Shown piece by piece: positions 17,209 through 26,739 of a DNA stretch of 64,000 nucleotides (positions are counted from its first letter, which is position 1; the number at the start of each line of letters is the position of its first letter). Below the pieces are notes generated by a model. It was not told the origin of the DNA. It saw nothing but the letters and a program-made list of their open reading frames with translations, and ran no database searches. The position numbers and the translations under genes are program-made. The DNA lies in the NCBI RefSeq assembly GCF_019049655.1, contig NZ_JAFMOX010000063.1, positions 186,001-250,000 on the forward strand. Direction: 5' to 3'. The DNA comes from Rahnella rivi (GTDB taxonomy: Bacteria > Pseudomonadota > Gammaproteobacteria > Enterobacterales > Enterobacteriaceae).

Positions 17209-17919
17209 ATGAAGAAAAGTGAATTTATCGCTCAGGATTTACTGAGCAAAATTTATCAGCACAGCGGATCACTGCCGGAAAAGTTGCCGCCGGAACGTCA
17301 GCTGGCGGAAGAATATGGGGTGTCGCGCTTTACGGTGCGCAAGGCGCTGGAAAAACTGGTGAGTATTGGCGCGGTGCATATTGTACAGGGCTCGGGGATT
17401 TACATTAACCCCGGCGTCAGCAGCAATCCGCTGGTATATAACTCGATCACCGAAAAGAAATTCGCTGAGATCAGTTTCAAAATGCTGGAGCTGCACAAGC
17501 GGCGGCCGGACAAAGAAGAGCAACAGGTTTTCGATCTGACTGCGGATGATTTTATCTGGGCGTTCACCCGTTTGCGGCGCATCAGCCAGCGTAACGTACA
17601 GATTGAATATTCGCGTATGCCGGCCAGTGAATTTGGCGATCTGAATCAGAAGACCATTGAACACTCTATCCAGCAATATGTGCTGAGCAAAGGCTATGCG
17701 ATTTCACATTCCCTCACCCGCTATCAGGCGGTGACAGTCAGCAAAGAGCAGGCACAGATCCTGGGATGCAAAAAAGGCATTGCCGCCATGCACATTACCA
17801 ACAGAGGCATTTTGCAGGGCGGCAAGGTTTACGCGTTCAGCGACATTATCGATATCGATTATTCCTGCACCTACGTTATCCCGTTTAATCAGGACAATCT
17901 GGCCTTCCGCCAGACTTAA
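17209..17919 (+). CDS. GntR family regulator, HutC/UTRA type
   Basis: 236 residues from the ATG at 17209; an earlier in-frame ATG (17170) adds 13 residues without a ribosome site. Residues 1-70 are the GntR winged helix (LPPERQLAEEYGVSRFTVRKALEKL). The rest is a UTRA ligand domain (e.g. IEYSRMPASEF and AMHITNRGI), which in this subfamily binds sugars or sugar phosphates. It converges on and overlaps by 4 bases the dehydratase gene, and lies near a PTS permease. A role as repressor of the dehydratase/PTS pair is likely from position; the ligand is unknown. Confidence 0.86.
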   Translation: MKKSEFIAQDLLSKIYQHSGSLPEKLPPERQLAEEYGVSRFTVRKALEKLVSIGAVHIVQGSGIYINPGVSSNPLVYNSITEKKFAEISFKMLELHKRRPDKEEQQVFDLTADDFIWAFTRLRRISQRNVQIEYSRMPASEFGDLNQKTIEHSIQQYVLSKGYAISHSLTRYQAVTVSKEQAQILGCKKGIAAMHITNRGILQGGKVYAFSDIIDIDYSCTYVIPFNQDNLAFRQT

Positions 17920-19115
17920 GGTGTGTGGATCACGCCGTCCGGCAGGCGGCTTTGCGTCCATTCGTGCGGCCGGTACACCACCGGAAACTCTGCGGCGGCC
18001 TCCTGGTTAAAGCCCACGCCAATCCCCGCGTCTTCTCTCGGATAAAAATAGCCGTTTTCAGGCATCTGCGCGCCGGGGAAAACCTGCTGCGTGTTGGCCG
18101 GATACGCCACAAACTCCTGGATCGCCGCGTTGTGCAGATGAATATTCAGGTGCGTGTTCACAGCGGCACCAATCGGGGTCATGTCCGGCGGGCAATGCCA
18201 CGCCAGGCGCACGCCAAAACTCTGGCAAAAATGCGCCAGTTTTAAAGCCGGTGTGATGCCGCCGATTTGCGAAACGTGGCAGCGGATAAAATCGATCCGG
18301 CGGTTGATAATCAGATCTTTCCATTCAGCCGGATTATTGAATAACTCACCGGTCGCCAGCGGTACGGCGGTCTGGCTGCGGATTTGCGCCAGCCATTCGT
18401 TCTGATCCGGCGGCAGAATATCTTCGATAAAGTAAGGCCGGTACTGTTCCACCGCTTTGGCGAACTGCACCGCCTGTTGCGGGAACAGCCGTTCGTGAAC
18501 GTCATGCAGAATGTGGAACTGATGACCGTACTTTTCACGCAGCGCTTTGAACATCGCCAGCGTGTTGTCGATGTACTGATCCTGATCGTAATACGCGCCC
18601 GCGGTCGGTTCACGGGTACTGTGAAAATCACGCGCATTGCCGCCGTAGAAGCCCAACTGACAGCGGATATGCCGGTAACCTTCGGCCAGTAAACGGTCCA
18701 CCTGAGCGAACAGTTCTTCCAGCGTTTCACCTGCCGCATGGCTGTAGGCGGTCACCGCATCTTTCGATTTACCGCCAAACAGATGATACAGCGGCATGTT
18801 GGCCAGCTTGCCTTTGATATCCCACAGCGCCATATCGATGCCCGCAATGGCGTTGTTGATCACCGGCCCGTTTCGCCAGTAAGCGTTCACCATCATCATC
18901 TGCCACAAATCTTCGATGTGATTGGCATCGCGCCCCATTAGCAGCGGTTTGAGGTATTCATCCACCATCAGTTTGACCGCCAGCGGACGCTGCTGGAACG
19001 TCGCGCAGCCCAGGCCGAAAACGCCACGATCCGTTTCAATTCTGACCACCACTAAATTATGGCGATCCGGGCGTGTTATCTGACATTCGATATTGGTAAT
19101 CAGCACAGGCTGCAT
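17916..19115 (-). CDS. Enolase-superfamily dehydratase, RspA/mannonate dehydratase-like
   Basis: 399 residues, the length of the RspA/ManD family. The metal ligands are seen as Asp in LHDVHERL, Glu in FIEDILPP and Glu in ATGELFNN. The C-terminal active-site segment is AWHCPPDMTPIG. The family includes D-mannonate and D-gluconate dehydratases and many members of very low activity (RspA). The exact substrate cannot be told from these motifs. It is divergent from the PTS gene across a 308-base spacer and overlaps the GntR gene tail-to-tail, so the three probably serve one sugar or sugar-acid pathway. Confidence 0.84.
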   Translation of the reverse strand: MQPVLITNIECQITRPDRHNLVVVRIETDRGVFGLGCATFQQRPLAVKLMVDEYLKPLLMGRDANHIEDLWQMMMVNAYWRNGPVINNAIAGIDMALWDIKGKLANMPLYHLFGGKSKDAVTAYSHAAGETLEELFAQVDRLLAEGYRHIRCQLGFYGGNARDFHSTREPTAGAYYDQDQYIDNTLAMFKALREKYGHQFHILHDVHERLFPQQAVQFAKAVEQYRPYFIEDILPPDQNEWLAQIRSQTAVPLATGELFNNPAEWKDLIINRRIDFIRCHVSQIGGITPALKLAHFCQSFGVRLAWHCPPDMTPIGAAVNTHLNIHLHNAAIQEFVAYPANTQQVFPGAQMPENGYFYPREDAGIGVGFNQEAAAEFPVVYRPHEWTQSRLPDGVIHTP

Positions 19116-19423
19116 GATAAATCCTTAATAAAGACCGTGATCCGTTTTAAAAAAAAGGCGGCGGGAATATTCGTATTGGGGTTATTTCAGCGTATTTTTA
19201 GCCTGCTTGTAAACCTTAAATTGAGGCTTTTATTTTGGTTTAAAAGCACAGCTGAATATCACTAAAAAACAGACCAATTTGACTGACACGCACGAAAATG
19301 GTGCCTTGCAGTGAAGTTTTGTGATGAAGATCCTGTTTTATTGGTTTGTTTTTAAAAAGGCGCGTCATTACACTCCCCTTCCATCTAACAATGAATAATT
19401 AATTTGTCGTCGCGGGGTTCAGG
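19116..19423. promoter_or_regulatory. Divergent promoter region, dehydratase / PTS
   Basis: AT-rich spacer of 308 bases with no gene. AACAGACCAAT (19268-19278) and ATTGGTTTGTT (19340-19350) form an inverted pair with one mismatch, 61 bases apart. They may be operators of the neighbouring GntR/UTRA regulator, but no functional site can be proven by eye. Confidence 0.35.
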
Positions 19424-20839
19424 GTGAATACAGAAATAATGCATTCAGTGATTAAACTGGTGGGCGGTGCAGAAAATATCAATAAAGTCTGGCATTGCAT
19501 GACCCGTCTGCGTTTTGATTTACACGACGAAAATAAAGTGGCCTGGGAGGAAATTAAAAACCTGTCCGGCGTGCTCGGCGCACAAAGTCAGAGCGATCAG
19601 GTACAGATCATCATCGGACCCAGGGTGAATATCTGGTACGAGGCCATCGTCTCGCAGCTGGATCCGGTGAGCGTTAACGGCGATCCGGCAACAGGAAATG
19701 TTTCCACAAAAGGACGAAAAAGCCTGGTGTCGATGTTCATGGATACCGTCTCCGGCGTGTTCGGCCCGATCGTTCCGGCCATTGCGGGCGCGGGGATGAT
19801 CAAAGGTTTGCTGGCCGGACTCATTGCCCTGAAAGTGATATCAGCCAAAAGCGAAACGGTGATGATCATCGATTTGATCGCCAGCGGCGTGTTTTACTTC
19901 CTGCCATTTTTCCTCGCCGTTTCTGCGGCGAAGATCTTCAAAACCAATGAGTATCTGGCTGCCGCCGTGGCCGCCTGTCTGATGTATCCGACGCTGATGG
20001 ACGCGGCGAAAGCGCTCGCCAGCCATACCGCCGGGGCACCCACCGCGCTGTACTTTATGGATGTGCTGCCGGTGTCTGTGTTCAACTATTCGGCGAGCGT
20101 CATTCCGGTGATTTTCTCGGTGCTGGCGCTGAGTTACATCCACCGCTGGGTGGATAAAATCATGCCGGACGTGCTGAAAACCGTGTTTACCCCGACGCTG
20201 ACCCTGTTTATCGCCGCGCTGGTGTCGCTGACGCTGATTGGTCCGGCGGGGATTTACCTCGGCAAGTTGCTGGCGTTTGGCATTCAGGGATTGTTCGATG
20301 TGTCGGCGGTGTTTGCCGGATTTATTGTCGGCGCGATCCGCCCGGTGGCGATCCTCACCGGGATGCATCACGCGATGACGCCAATTGCCTTGCAGAACTT
20401 CACCGATCAGGGCTGGGACATGCTGATGCCGATGATGTTTATGGCCAACATGGCGATTGCGGGATCGACCTTTGCGATTTACTTCCACGTTAAAACCCGC
20501 GAACAGAAATCCGTGGTGCTCTCTGCGGCGATTTCCGGCCTGCTGGGGATCACCGAACCGGCACTGTTCGGCGTGCTGACGCGCTACAAAAAAGCCTTTA
20601 TCGCCACCACCATCAGCAGTTCCGTGGCGTCGGCGTTTATCGCGTTCTTCGGCGTGCGGTTGTACGGCTATATTCTGTCGAGCATTTTCAGCCTGCCCGC
20701 TTATATCGGCCCGTACTTTATCTACATTCTGATGGGTGTGGTGCTGTCGCTGGGGCTGTCGTTTACGCTGACCTATCTGATGGTAGTCAAAAATAAAGGC
20801 ACCGAACAAAGGGTGCCTCTGGTAAATCAAACGCGCTGA
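19424..20839 (+). CDS. PTS EIIBC permease, glucose/beta-glucoside superfamily
   Basis: 471 residues from a GTG start preceded by a weak purine-rich site (a later ATG at 19439 would cut the EIIB domain). The EIIB domain (1-85) carries the phosphorylation site WHCMTRLRF with Cys25. The EIIC domain (about 105-460) has about ten membrane segments with GPIVPAIAGAGMIKGLLAG and GMHHAMTPI, as in sucrose, trehalose and beta-glucoside permeases. There is no EIIA domain, so phosphate should come from a separate EIIA such as Crr. No glycosidase is adjacent. The substrate is therefore open; the dehydratase and FAH-family neighbours hint at a sugar-acid related compound. Confidence 0.87.
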   Translation: MNTEIMHSVIKLVGGAENINKVWHCMTRLRFDLHDENKVAWEEIKNLSGVLGAQSQSDQVQIIIGPRVNIWYEAIVSQLDPVSVNGDPATGNVSTKGRKSLVSMFMDTVSGVFGPIVPAIAGAGMIKGLLAGLIALKVISAKSETVMIIDLIASGVFYFLPFFLAVSAAKIFKTNEYLAAAVAACLMYPTLMDAAKALASHTAGAPTALYFMDVLPVSVFNYSASVIPVIFSVLALSYIHRWVDKIMPDVLKTVFTPTLTLFIAALVSLTLIGPAGIYLGKLLAFGIQGLFDVSAVFAGFIVGAIRPVAILTGMHHAMTPIALQNFTDQGWDMLMPMMFMANMAIAGSTFAIYFHVKTREQKSVVLSAAISGLLGITEPALFGVLTRYKKAFIATTISSSVASAFIAFFGVRLYGYILSSIFSLPAYIGPYFIYILMGVVLSLGLSFTLTYLMVVKNKGTEQRVPLVNQTR

Positions 20840-20845
20840 GACGTG

Positions 20846-21718
20846 TCAGGCCGCTGTCTTTGAATGCGCAATCTCAGACAGCGGTTCGTTCTCAATCAGA
20901 TTGGTCAACCGGCCAATATTTTCAATTTCCACTTCAATTTTGTCATTCTCATGCAGGAACAACGGCGGAACGCGGGTTTTGCCAACGCCGCCCGGTGAAC
21001 CGGTCATGATCACATCGCCCGGCGAAAGCTGGGTAAAGGTGCTGATGTAGGCGATGATTTGCGGAATGGTATGGATCATATTGGCGGTGGTATCGTCCTG
21101 CACCAGCCGGTCGTTCAGCCAGGTTTTGATGCTCAGATTTTGCGGATCACCCACTTCGTCCGGCGTCACCATCCACGGGCCAAACGCGCCCGTTGACGGC
21201 CAGTTTTTACCGGCGGTGTACCATTTATGCTGCCAGTCACGCACCGAGCCATCCATATAGCAGCTGTAACCGGCGATATAATCCAGCGCGTCTTCGGCGG
21301 AAATGTTGCGGCCGGTACGGCCAATAATGATCGCCAGTTCGCCTTCATAATCGAACTGCTCTGAAGAAGCCGGTTTGATGATGGTGCCGTTGTGGCCGAC
21401 CTGAGAATCGGCAAAGCGGATAAACAGCGTGGGGGCCGGATTCGTTTCGTTAAACTCTTTGCGCTTTTCCGCGTAGTTCATGCCCACGCCGAAAATTTTG
21501 CCCGGACGGTCGATAACCGGCAGGAAGCTGATGTCGTTCAGCTGAAGATCCGCTGGCAGCTCAACGTAGCGTTGCAGCTCCTCAGGAGAATGGCGTGCCA
21601 TGAATTCGTTAATATCCCGGCATCCTGAGTGGCTGCCGACGTCGACAATCCCCTGTGCCTGAAAGATGCCGAAGCTTTTGGTGTGGTCTTTATTGATGGT
21701 GAAATTAACAATTTTCAT
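20846..21718 (-). CDS. Fumarylacetoacetate hydrolase (FAH) family protein
   Basis: 290 residues. The FAH fold is clear from GMNYAEKRKEFN, the metal-binding Glu pair in DYEGELAIIIG, KNWPSTGAFGPWMV and the C-terminal VIMTGSPGGVGKTR. The family hydrolyses or decarboxylates acylpyruvates and 2-oxo acids in the cytoplasm; the sequence does not tell which. It is divergent from a LysR regulator (158-base spacer), a standard arrangement for a LysR-controlled catabolic gene, and convergent with the PTS gene. Relation to the RspA-like dehydratase is possible but unproven. Confidence 0.86.
   Translation of the reverse strand: MKIVNFTINKDHTKSFGIFQAQGIVDVGSHSGCRDINEFMARHSPEELQRYVELPADLQLNDISFLPVIDRPGKIFGVGMNYAEKRKEFNETNPAPTLFIRFADSQVGHNGTIIKPASSEQFDYEGELAIIIGRTGRNISAEDALDYIAGYSCYMDGSVRDWQHKWYTAGKNWPSTGAFGPWMVTPDEVGDPQNLSIKTWLNDRLVQDDTTANMIHTIPQIIAYISTFTQLSPGDVIMTGSPGGVGKTRVPPLFLHENDKIEVEIENIGRLTNLIENEPLSEIAHSKTAA
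20851..20884 (+). terminator. Possible hairpin terminator at the PTS 3' end
   Basis: CCGCTGTCT (20851-20859) and AGACAGCGG (20876-20884) are complementary, 11 bases after the PTS stop and inside the convergent gene's last codons. The following T-run is poor (TTCGTTCTC), so it may be Rho-assisted. Confidence 0.35.
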
Positions 21719-21876
21719 AGATGCACTTAGATTCTTATTTTACTTAAAACAGGTAAATTCGCTGGCGTTCGTGTTGCGAAAACGGCTTGCCCGTCGCAAC
21801 GTTGGCGTGATTATTGACCCTGCCTCTCATGCCTTCTACTATATTTTATTATCAAATCGATGAATTTCAGGAATCA

Positions 21877-22800
21877 ATGTTAAATAACAGAGACTTAGAG
21901 TATTTTGTGACAGCCGCAGAGATAATGAATTTGAGACTTGCGTCACAAAATTTAAATATAACTCAGCCTGCACTTTCGAAATCCATCACCCGTTTAGAGA
22001 AAGAACTGAACATCAAACTGTTCAAACGGGCAGGTCGCGGGCTGGAACTGACCGAAGCGGGGCGGGTGCTTTATCAGCGTGGTTTAGCGCTGCAAAGTTC
22101 CTATCTGGAGCTTGGGGAAATCATGAATGAACTGAGCAGCGGCGCGGGCGGCATCGTTCGCGTGGGCGTCTCCGGTTCTGCCACGCAATTCTTACTGCCT
22201 GAAATCTGCAAAATGCTGCAATCGCAGGTGCCGAATATGAAACTGGAAATCCAGATCGGCATGAACGACGTGCTTTTTACCTTGCTGGAACGTCATGCGA
22301 TCGACGTGATCATCGGGCCACTGGTCAATTACGACAGCCCGGTGGTGCAGCTGCCGGTGACCGCAGACCGGGTGATCGTCGCCGCCTCACGCGACCATCC
22401 GCTGGCCGGTAAACCCGCCAGCCTGCGTGAACTGAGCCGCTATGGCTGGATATTACCGGCAAAAACCGTCTCGATGCGTCAGTGGCTGGATAAAATGTTC
22501 TATGAAAATCACTGCCCGCCACCGGACGTTAAAGTGGAAATCAGTTCACTGGCCTCGGTGCCGGGGCTGATCGCGAAAAGCGGATTGCTGAGCTTTTTGT
22601 CGGAGAACATTCTGGTGGAAGAAGAATTTCTGTCGCGGCTGATCCGTATCGATAACGATCAGTTAGTGATGGAACGCCGGGTCGGCATCACCTGGCTGGA
22701 GGGTGCTTTTCTTTCCCCCGCCACGCAAAAGGTGATCGACGTGACCAAAAGCGTCGGGCAAAAAATGCAGATGGAAGCCCGCCGGATCCTGGAAGACTAA
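21877..22800 (+). CDS. LysR family transcriptional regulator
   Basis: 307 residues from the ATG at 21877, which has CAGGAATCA before it; an upstream ATG would add 21 residues that do not fit the family. The N-terminus is a LysR helix-turn-helix (MNLRLASQNLNITQPALSKSITRLEKEL), followed by an effector-binding domain from about residue 90 (IVRVGVSGSATQFLLPEI). In the divergent spacer, TTTAC (21739-21743) and GTAAA (21753-21757) make a dyad that could be a LysR site. Likely target: the divergent FAH-family gene. The effector is unknown. Confidence 0.88.
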   Translation: MLNNRDLEYFVTAAEIMNLRLASQNLNITQPALSKSITRLEKELNIKLFKRAGRGLELTEAGRVLYQRGLALQSSYLELGEIMNELSSGAGGIVRVGVSGSATQFLLPEICKMLQSQVPNMKLEIQIGMNDVLFTLLERHAIDVIIGPLVNYDSPVVQLPVTADRVIVAASRDHPLAGKPASLRELSRYGWILPAKTVSMRQWLDKMFYENHCPPPDVKVEISSLASVPGLIAKSGLLSFLSENILVEEEFLSRLIRIDNDQLVMERRVGITWLEGAFLSPATQKVIDVTKSVGQKMQMEARRILED

Positions 22801-22818
22801 ATACCGGCGGGTAAGGGT

Positions 22819-23784
22819 TTACACCAGATGGCAGGCCACGCGGTGACCGTTTTCCACTTCACGTAACGCCGGAATGGCCTCCCGGCAACGGGCTATGGCG
22901 TGCGGGCAACGGGTGTGGAAACGACAACCGGCGGGCGGTTTTGACGGATCCGGAATTTCCCCGCTGACCATCGCCACCGGTTCACTGTCAGGATCAAGCG
23001 TCGGCACTGCCGCCAGCAGCGCCTGCGTATAAGGATGCAGAGGCTGGCGAAACAGCGCATCGCGGCTGGCGGTTTCCACTAACTGGCCGAGATACATCAC
23101 CGCCACGTCATCACACAGGTGTTCCACCACCCCGAGATCGTGCGAGATAAACAGAAATGTTACGCCGTGATCGTCACGTAAATCCGAGAACAAATTGATG
23201 ATCTGCGCCTGAATTGACACGTCCAGCGCGGAAATCGGTTCGTCGGCAATAATGAAATCCGGTTGCAGGATCAGCGCGCGGGCGATGCCGATACGCTGGC
23301 GCTGACCGCCTGAGAACTCGTGCGGGAAGCGGTTGTAATGCAGCGGCGACAGGCCGCAAATTTTCATCACCTCCGTCACTTTCCCGTGCAGTTGCGCCCG
23401 CGTACACAGCTTATGTTCCAGCATCGCTTCGCCGATGGCATCACCAATGCGGATGCGCGGGTTGAGCGAACTGTAGGGATCCTGAAACACCAGCTGAATT
23501 TTCGGGCGCAGCGCTTTCAGTTGTTTCGGCTTCAGGCCGTGCAGGTCTTCGCCACGAAACTTCACGCTGCCCGCCGTTTTGTCATACAGCCCCAGCAGGG
23601 TGCGCCCGACGGTGGTTTTGCCACTGCCAGATTCACCCACCAGTCCAAAAATCGTGCCTTTGCGGATGTTAAAACTGACGCCATCCACGGCGCGCAGTTG
23701 CCCGGTTTCCTGACCGAACACGCCGTCGCGGATCGGGAAATACTTTTTCAGGCCATCCACTTCAATCAGATAGTCAGCGTTCAT
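22819..23784 (-). CDS. Dipeptide/oligopeptide ABC transporter ATP-binding protein, DppF type
   Basis: 321 residues with Walker A GESGSGKTT, signature FSGGQRQRI, Walker B FIIADEP and the OppF-type tail HPYTQALLAAVP and GCRFHTRCPHAIARC. This C-terminal Cys cluster is typical of full-length OppD/OppF and DppD/DppF subunits. Last gene of a five-gene minus-strand operon (SBP, DppB, DppC, DppD, DppF); it overlaps the upstream ATPase gene by 4 bases. Imports peptides or a related ligand with the partner genes. Confidence 0.88.
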   Translation of the reverse strand: MNADYLIEVDGLKKYFPIRDGVFGQETGQLRAVDGVSFNIRKGTIFGLVGESGSGKTTVGRTLLGLYDKTAGSVKFRGEDLHGLKPKQLKALRPKIQLVFQDPYSSLNPRIRIGDAIGEAMLEHKLCTRAQLHGKVTEVMKICGLSPLHYNRFPHEFSGGQRQRIGIARALILQPDFIIADEPISALDVSIQAQIINLFSDLRDDHGVTFLFISHDLGVVEHLCDDVAVMYLGQLVETASRDALFRQPLHPYTQALLAAVPTLDPDSEPVAMVSGEIPDPSKPPAGCRFHTRCPHAIARCREAIPALREVENGHRVACHLV

Positions 23785-24785
23785 GGCTGCAGCTCCCTGT
23801 TTTTCGTCTCACCTGGCGTACTCAGCCCGCTGTAAAAACACGCCGCCTGCCTGAACTGCCCTTCCAGCGGCGGAATGCCCTGACGGCATCTTTCCGTGGC
23901 GCGTGAACAACGCTCGGTAAATGCGCAGTAAGGCGGAAGCGCGGCCAGATCCGGCACCTGACCGGGAATAGAGTATAAACGGCGGCGGCGCTCGCCCGGC
24001 GTCGGTCGGGAAGCGATCAGCCCCTGAGTGTAAGGGTGCAGCGGATTGCGCAGCACTTGTGCGGTCGCGCCCTGTTCGACAATTTTACCGGCGTACATCA
24101 CCACCACGTGATCGGCCATCTGCGCGATCACGCCCAAATCGTGGGTGATCAGCATCAGCGCCATATGATTTTTTTGCGCCTGTTCACGCAGTAAGCGCAG
24201 GATCTGCGCCTGCACGGTGACGTCCAGCGCGGTGGTCGGTTCATCGGCGATCAGCAACTGCGGCTTACAGCTCAGCGCCATCGCAATCATGATGCGCTGC
24301 AACATGCCGCCGGAAAGCTGATGCGGATAACTTTTCATCAGGCTTTCCGCCCGCGCCAGCCCGACGTTGGTGATCATCTGCGTTGCCTGTGCCCACGCTG
24401 ATTTCGGTGATTCACCGAGATGGCGGATAAGCGGCTCGACCAGCTGTTCACCGAGAGTCAGCACCGGGTTCAGTGCCGTCATCGGCTCCTGGAAGATCAT
24501 CGCCAGCTCATTGCCGCGTAAATCGGCCATCTGCGAAGGCCGCAGTTTGAGTAAGTCGCGCCCCTGAAACAGGATCTCGCCGCCATCGATACGCGCAGCC
24601 TGTGGCGGCAACAGCCCCATCAGCGACATCGCCGTGACGCTTTTTCCGCAGCCGGATTCACCGACAATGCCGACCGTCTGACCGGGCTGAACGTCAAACG
24701 TCACATCCTGCACGGCGCGCACGCGACCCTGATCGCTGGAAAATGACAGGGAAAGCTGGTTAAAACGGATTAAGGGTGGCGTCAT
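23781..24785 (-). CDS. Dipeptide/oligopeptide ABC transporter ATP-binding protein, DppD type
   Basis: 334 residues with Walker A GESGCGKS, Q-loop FQEPMTALNP, signature LSGGMLQRI, Walker B LLIADEP and the C-terminal oligopeptide/dipeptide domain (HPYTQGLIAS, CAFTERCSRATERC). It is the heterodimer partner of the DppF-type subunit and overlaps both flanking genes by 4 bases, so the four genes are translationally coupled. Confidence 0.88.
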   Translation of the reverse strand: MTPPLIRFNQLSLSFSSDQGRVRAVQDVTFDVQPGQTVGIVGESGCGKSVTAMSLMGLLPPQAARIDGGEILFQGRDLLKLRPSQMADLRGNELAMIFQEPMTALNPVLTLGEQLVEPLIRHLGESPKSAWAQATQMITNVGLARAESLMKSYPHQLSGGMLQRIMIAMALSCKPQLLIADEPTTALDVTVQAQILRLLREQAQKNHMALMLITHDLGVIAQMADHVVVMYAGKIVEQGATAQVLRNPLHPYTQGLIASRPTPGERRRRLYSIPGQVPDLAALPPYCAFTERCSRATERCRQGIPPLEGQFRQAACFYSGLSTPGETKNRELQP

Positions 24786-25732
24786 TTTTTGCTCCGTTTC
24801 AGTTTAGGATCGAGCGCGTCACGCAGGCCATCGCCCAGCACGTTAATCGCAATCACCGTAATAAAAATCGCCACACCCGGCGGCATCCATAGCCACGGAC
24901 GACGCTGGAAATCGATCAGGCTGTTGGCCGCATCCATCATATTTCCCCACGACGGCGTTGGCGGCACCACGCCCAGACCCAGATAACTGAGCGCAGATTC
25001 GCTGAGAATGGCGTTTGCCACGGCCATCGTCGCCATCACCACCAGAATGGGTACGGTATTTGGGAGCAAATGGCCGAACAGGCGACGGCGCGGGGAGAGC
25101 CCGAGCACCTGCGTCGCCAGCATGAAATCGCGTTCGCGCAGGGAGAGAATTTGCCCGCGCACCAGACGCGCCAGTTTCGGCCATTCAAGCAAACTGAGCA
25201 TGACGATCACCATGTACACGCGGGAATCCGGCGAAAAATCCATTTCAGACAGCATCGCGCCCATCACGATCAGCAGCGGCAGGCTGGGAATGGTCATCAC
25301 CAGATCGGCAAACCGCATGATGATCTTATCGGTGATACCGCCGACATAGCCGGATACCGCGCCCATCAGATAACCGAGCGTGACGGAAAGCAGCATGGTT
25401 AACATGCCGATAATCAGTGAGATACGCCCCGCCAGCAGCAGTCGCGTATAGACATCGCGCCCGAGGAAATCGGTGCCCAGCCAGTGCTCTGCATTGGGCG
25501 CTTTGTTGATCATCAGCGCGTCCGTGGCGTCATCCTGCCAGGGAGAATAGTAAGGGCCCACTATGCACCAGACCGCCATCACCAGCAGCAGAACCAGACA
25601 AAACATCGCCAGACGGTTCTGGCGCAACGCCCGCCAGGCCTGCCGCCACGGTGACGGTGTCACCTGTGCCAGCACCGGAATGTGCGCTTCGCGCAGGCGG
25701 CGTTGGGTTGAGAATAAAGAGCCAAACATCAC
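24782..25732 (-). CDS. ABC transporter permease, DppC/OppC type
   Basis: 316 residues. The N-terminal OppC_N region (WRQAWRALRQNRLAMFCLVLL) is followed by about six membrane segments and the BPD_transp_1 domain with the coupling motif MLATQVLGLSPRRRLFGHLLPN. HWLGTDFLGRDVYTRLLLAG is the usual DppC signature. Inner-membrane subunit of the same importer as its neighbours; 4-base overlaps on both sides. Confidence 0.88.
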   Translation of the reverse strand: MMFGSLFSTQRRLREAHIPVLAQVTPSPWRQAWRALRQNRLAMFCLVLLLVMAVWCIVGPYYSPWQDDATDALMINKAPNAEHWLGTDFLGRDVYTRLLLAGRISLIIGMLTMLLSVTLGYLMGAVSGYVGGITDKIIMRFADLVMTIPSLPLLIVMGAMLSEMDFSPDSRVYMVIVMLSLLEWPKLARLVRGQILSLRERDFMLATQVLGLSPRRRLFGHLLPNTVPILVVMATMAVANAILSESALSYLGLGVVPPTPSWGNMMDAANSLIDFQRRPWLWMPPGVAIFITVIAINVLGDGLRDALDPKLKRSKK

Positions 25733-26688
25733 GACCTCACACGAATGCGCGGGTCAGCCCACGCATACAGCACGTCGGCAATCAGATTGCCAAGAATGGT
25801 TAATACCGCCAGAAACAGGGTGAATCCCATCAGAACCGGGTAATCACGCGCCGCCAGCGAATCAATATGAATGTGCCCTGCCCCCGGCCAGTTAAAGACT
25901 TTTTCAGTGATAAGCGCCCCGGAAAACAGCCCCGGCAGCTCAAACCCCAGCAAGGTGATAATCGGCAGCAGCGCGTTTCTCAGCGCGTGCTTCAGGATAA
26001 CGGTGCGCTCACGCAACCCTTTGGCGCGTGCAGTACGGATGAAATCCATGCGCACGACGTCCAGCATGCTGGCGCGGAAATAACGCGTCAGGCTGCCCGC
26101 CTGCAGCATCACCAGGGCCAAGACTGGCAACACCAGATGCGCGGCCACCTGCATCACCCACGCCCAGCCTGTGGCATCGCTGCCGGTATTGGTCATGCCG
26201 CCCACCGGCAACCAGTGCAGATCAACGGCGAACCATTTGATCAGCAGCAGGCAAAGGAAAAACGTCGGGAAGGACATCGCGGCGAAGATAACCACGCTCA
26301 CCACGTGATCGAACAAAGAATACGGCTTCATCGCCGAGACAATGCCGACCGCCAGCGCGATCCCCCAGTACAACACCATCGCAATGGCCGCGAGCAGGAA
26401 CGAATTCCAGATGTACTGGTTCAGCAGCTGACTGACGGGGATCTGATATTGCAGCGAAAAGCCCAGATCGCCGCGCAGCAGATTGCCCAGCCAGTGCAGA
26501 TAGCGGCTGAGCAGCGGTTGATCCAGGCCGTATAAGGCTTTCAGTTCAGCAGCACGTTGCGCGGTCAGCGTGATATTGCCATCGATAAAATCGCCCGGCG
26601 TTTTGGCAAACAGCATGAAGATGAGCAGCGAAGCGAGGAACAACATCGGAATGGTTTGAAGCAAACGACGCAGAATGAAATTTCTCAT
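25729..26688 (-). CDS. ABC transporter permease, DppB/OppB type
   Basis: 319 residues from MRNFILRRLLQTIPMLF; the frame is open 13 codons further up, but GAGAAAG directly before this ATG and the family pattern favour the shorter form. DppB features: LYGLDQPLLSRYLHWLGNLLRGDLGFS in the first periplasmic part and the coupling motif DFIRTARAKGLRERTVILKHALRN. First permease after the binding protein gene. Confidence 0.88.
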   Translation of the reverse strand: MRNFILRRLLQTIPMLFLASLLIFMLFAKTPGDFIDGNITLTAQRAAELKALYGLDQPLLSRYLHWLGNLLRGDLGFSLQYQIPVSQLLNQYIWNSFLLAAIAMVLYWGIALAVGIVSAMKPYSLFDHVVSVVIFAAMSFPTFFLCLLLIKWFAVDLHWLPVGGMTNTGSDATGWAWVMQVAAHLVLPVLALVMLQAGSLTRYFRASMLDVVRMDFIRTARAKGLRERTVILKHALRNALLPIITLLGFELPGLFSGALITEKVFNWPGAGHIHIDSLAARDYPVLMGFTLFLAVLTILGNLIADVLYAWADPRIRVRS

Positions 26689-26739
26689 GACTTTCTCATT
26701 GAAGCTGCCGGAATAGCCCGGCAGCATCGTTATTTCTGA

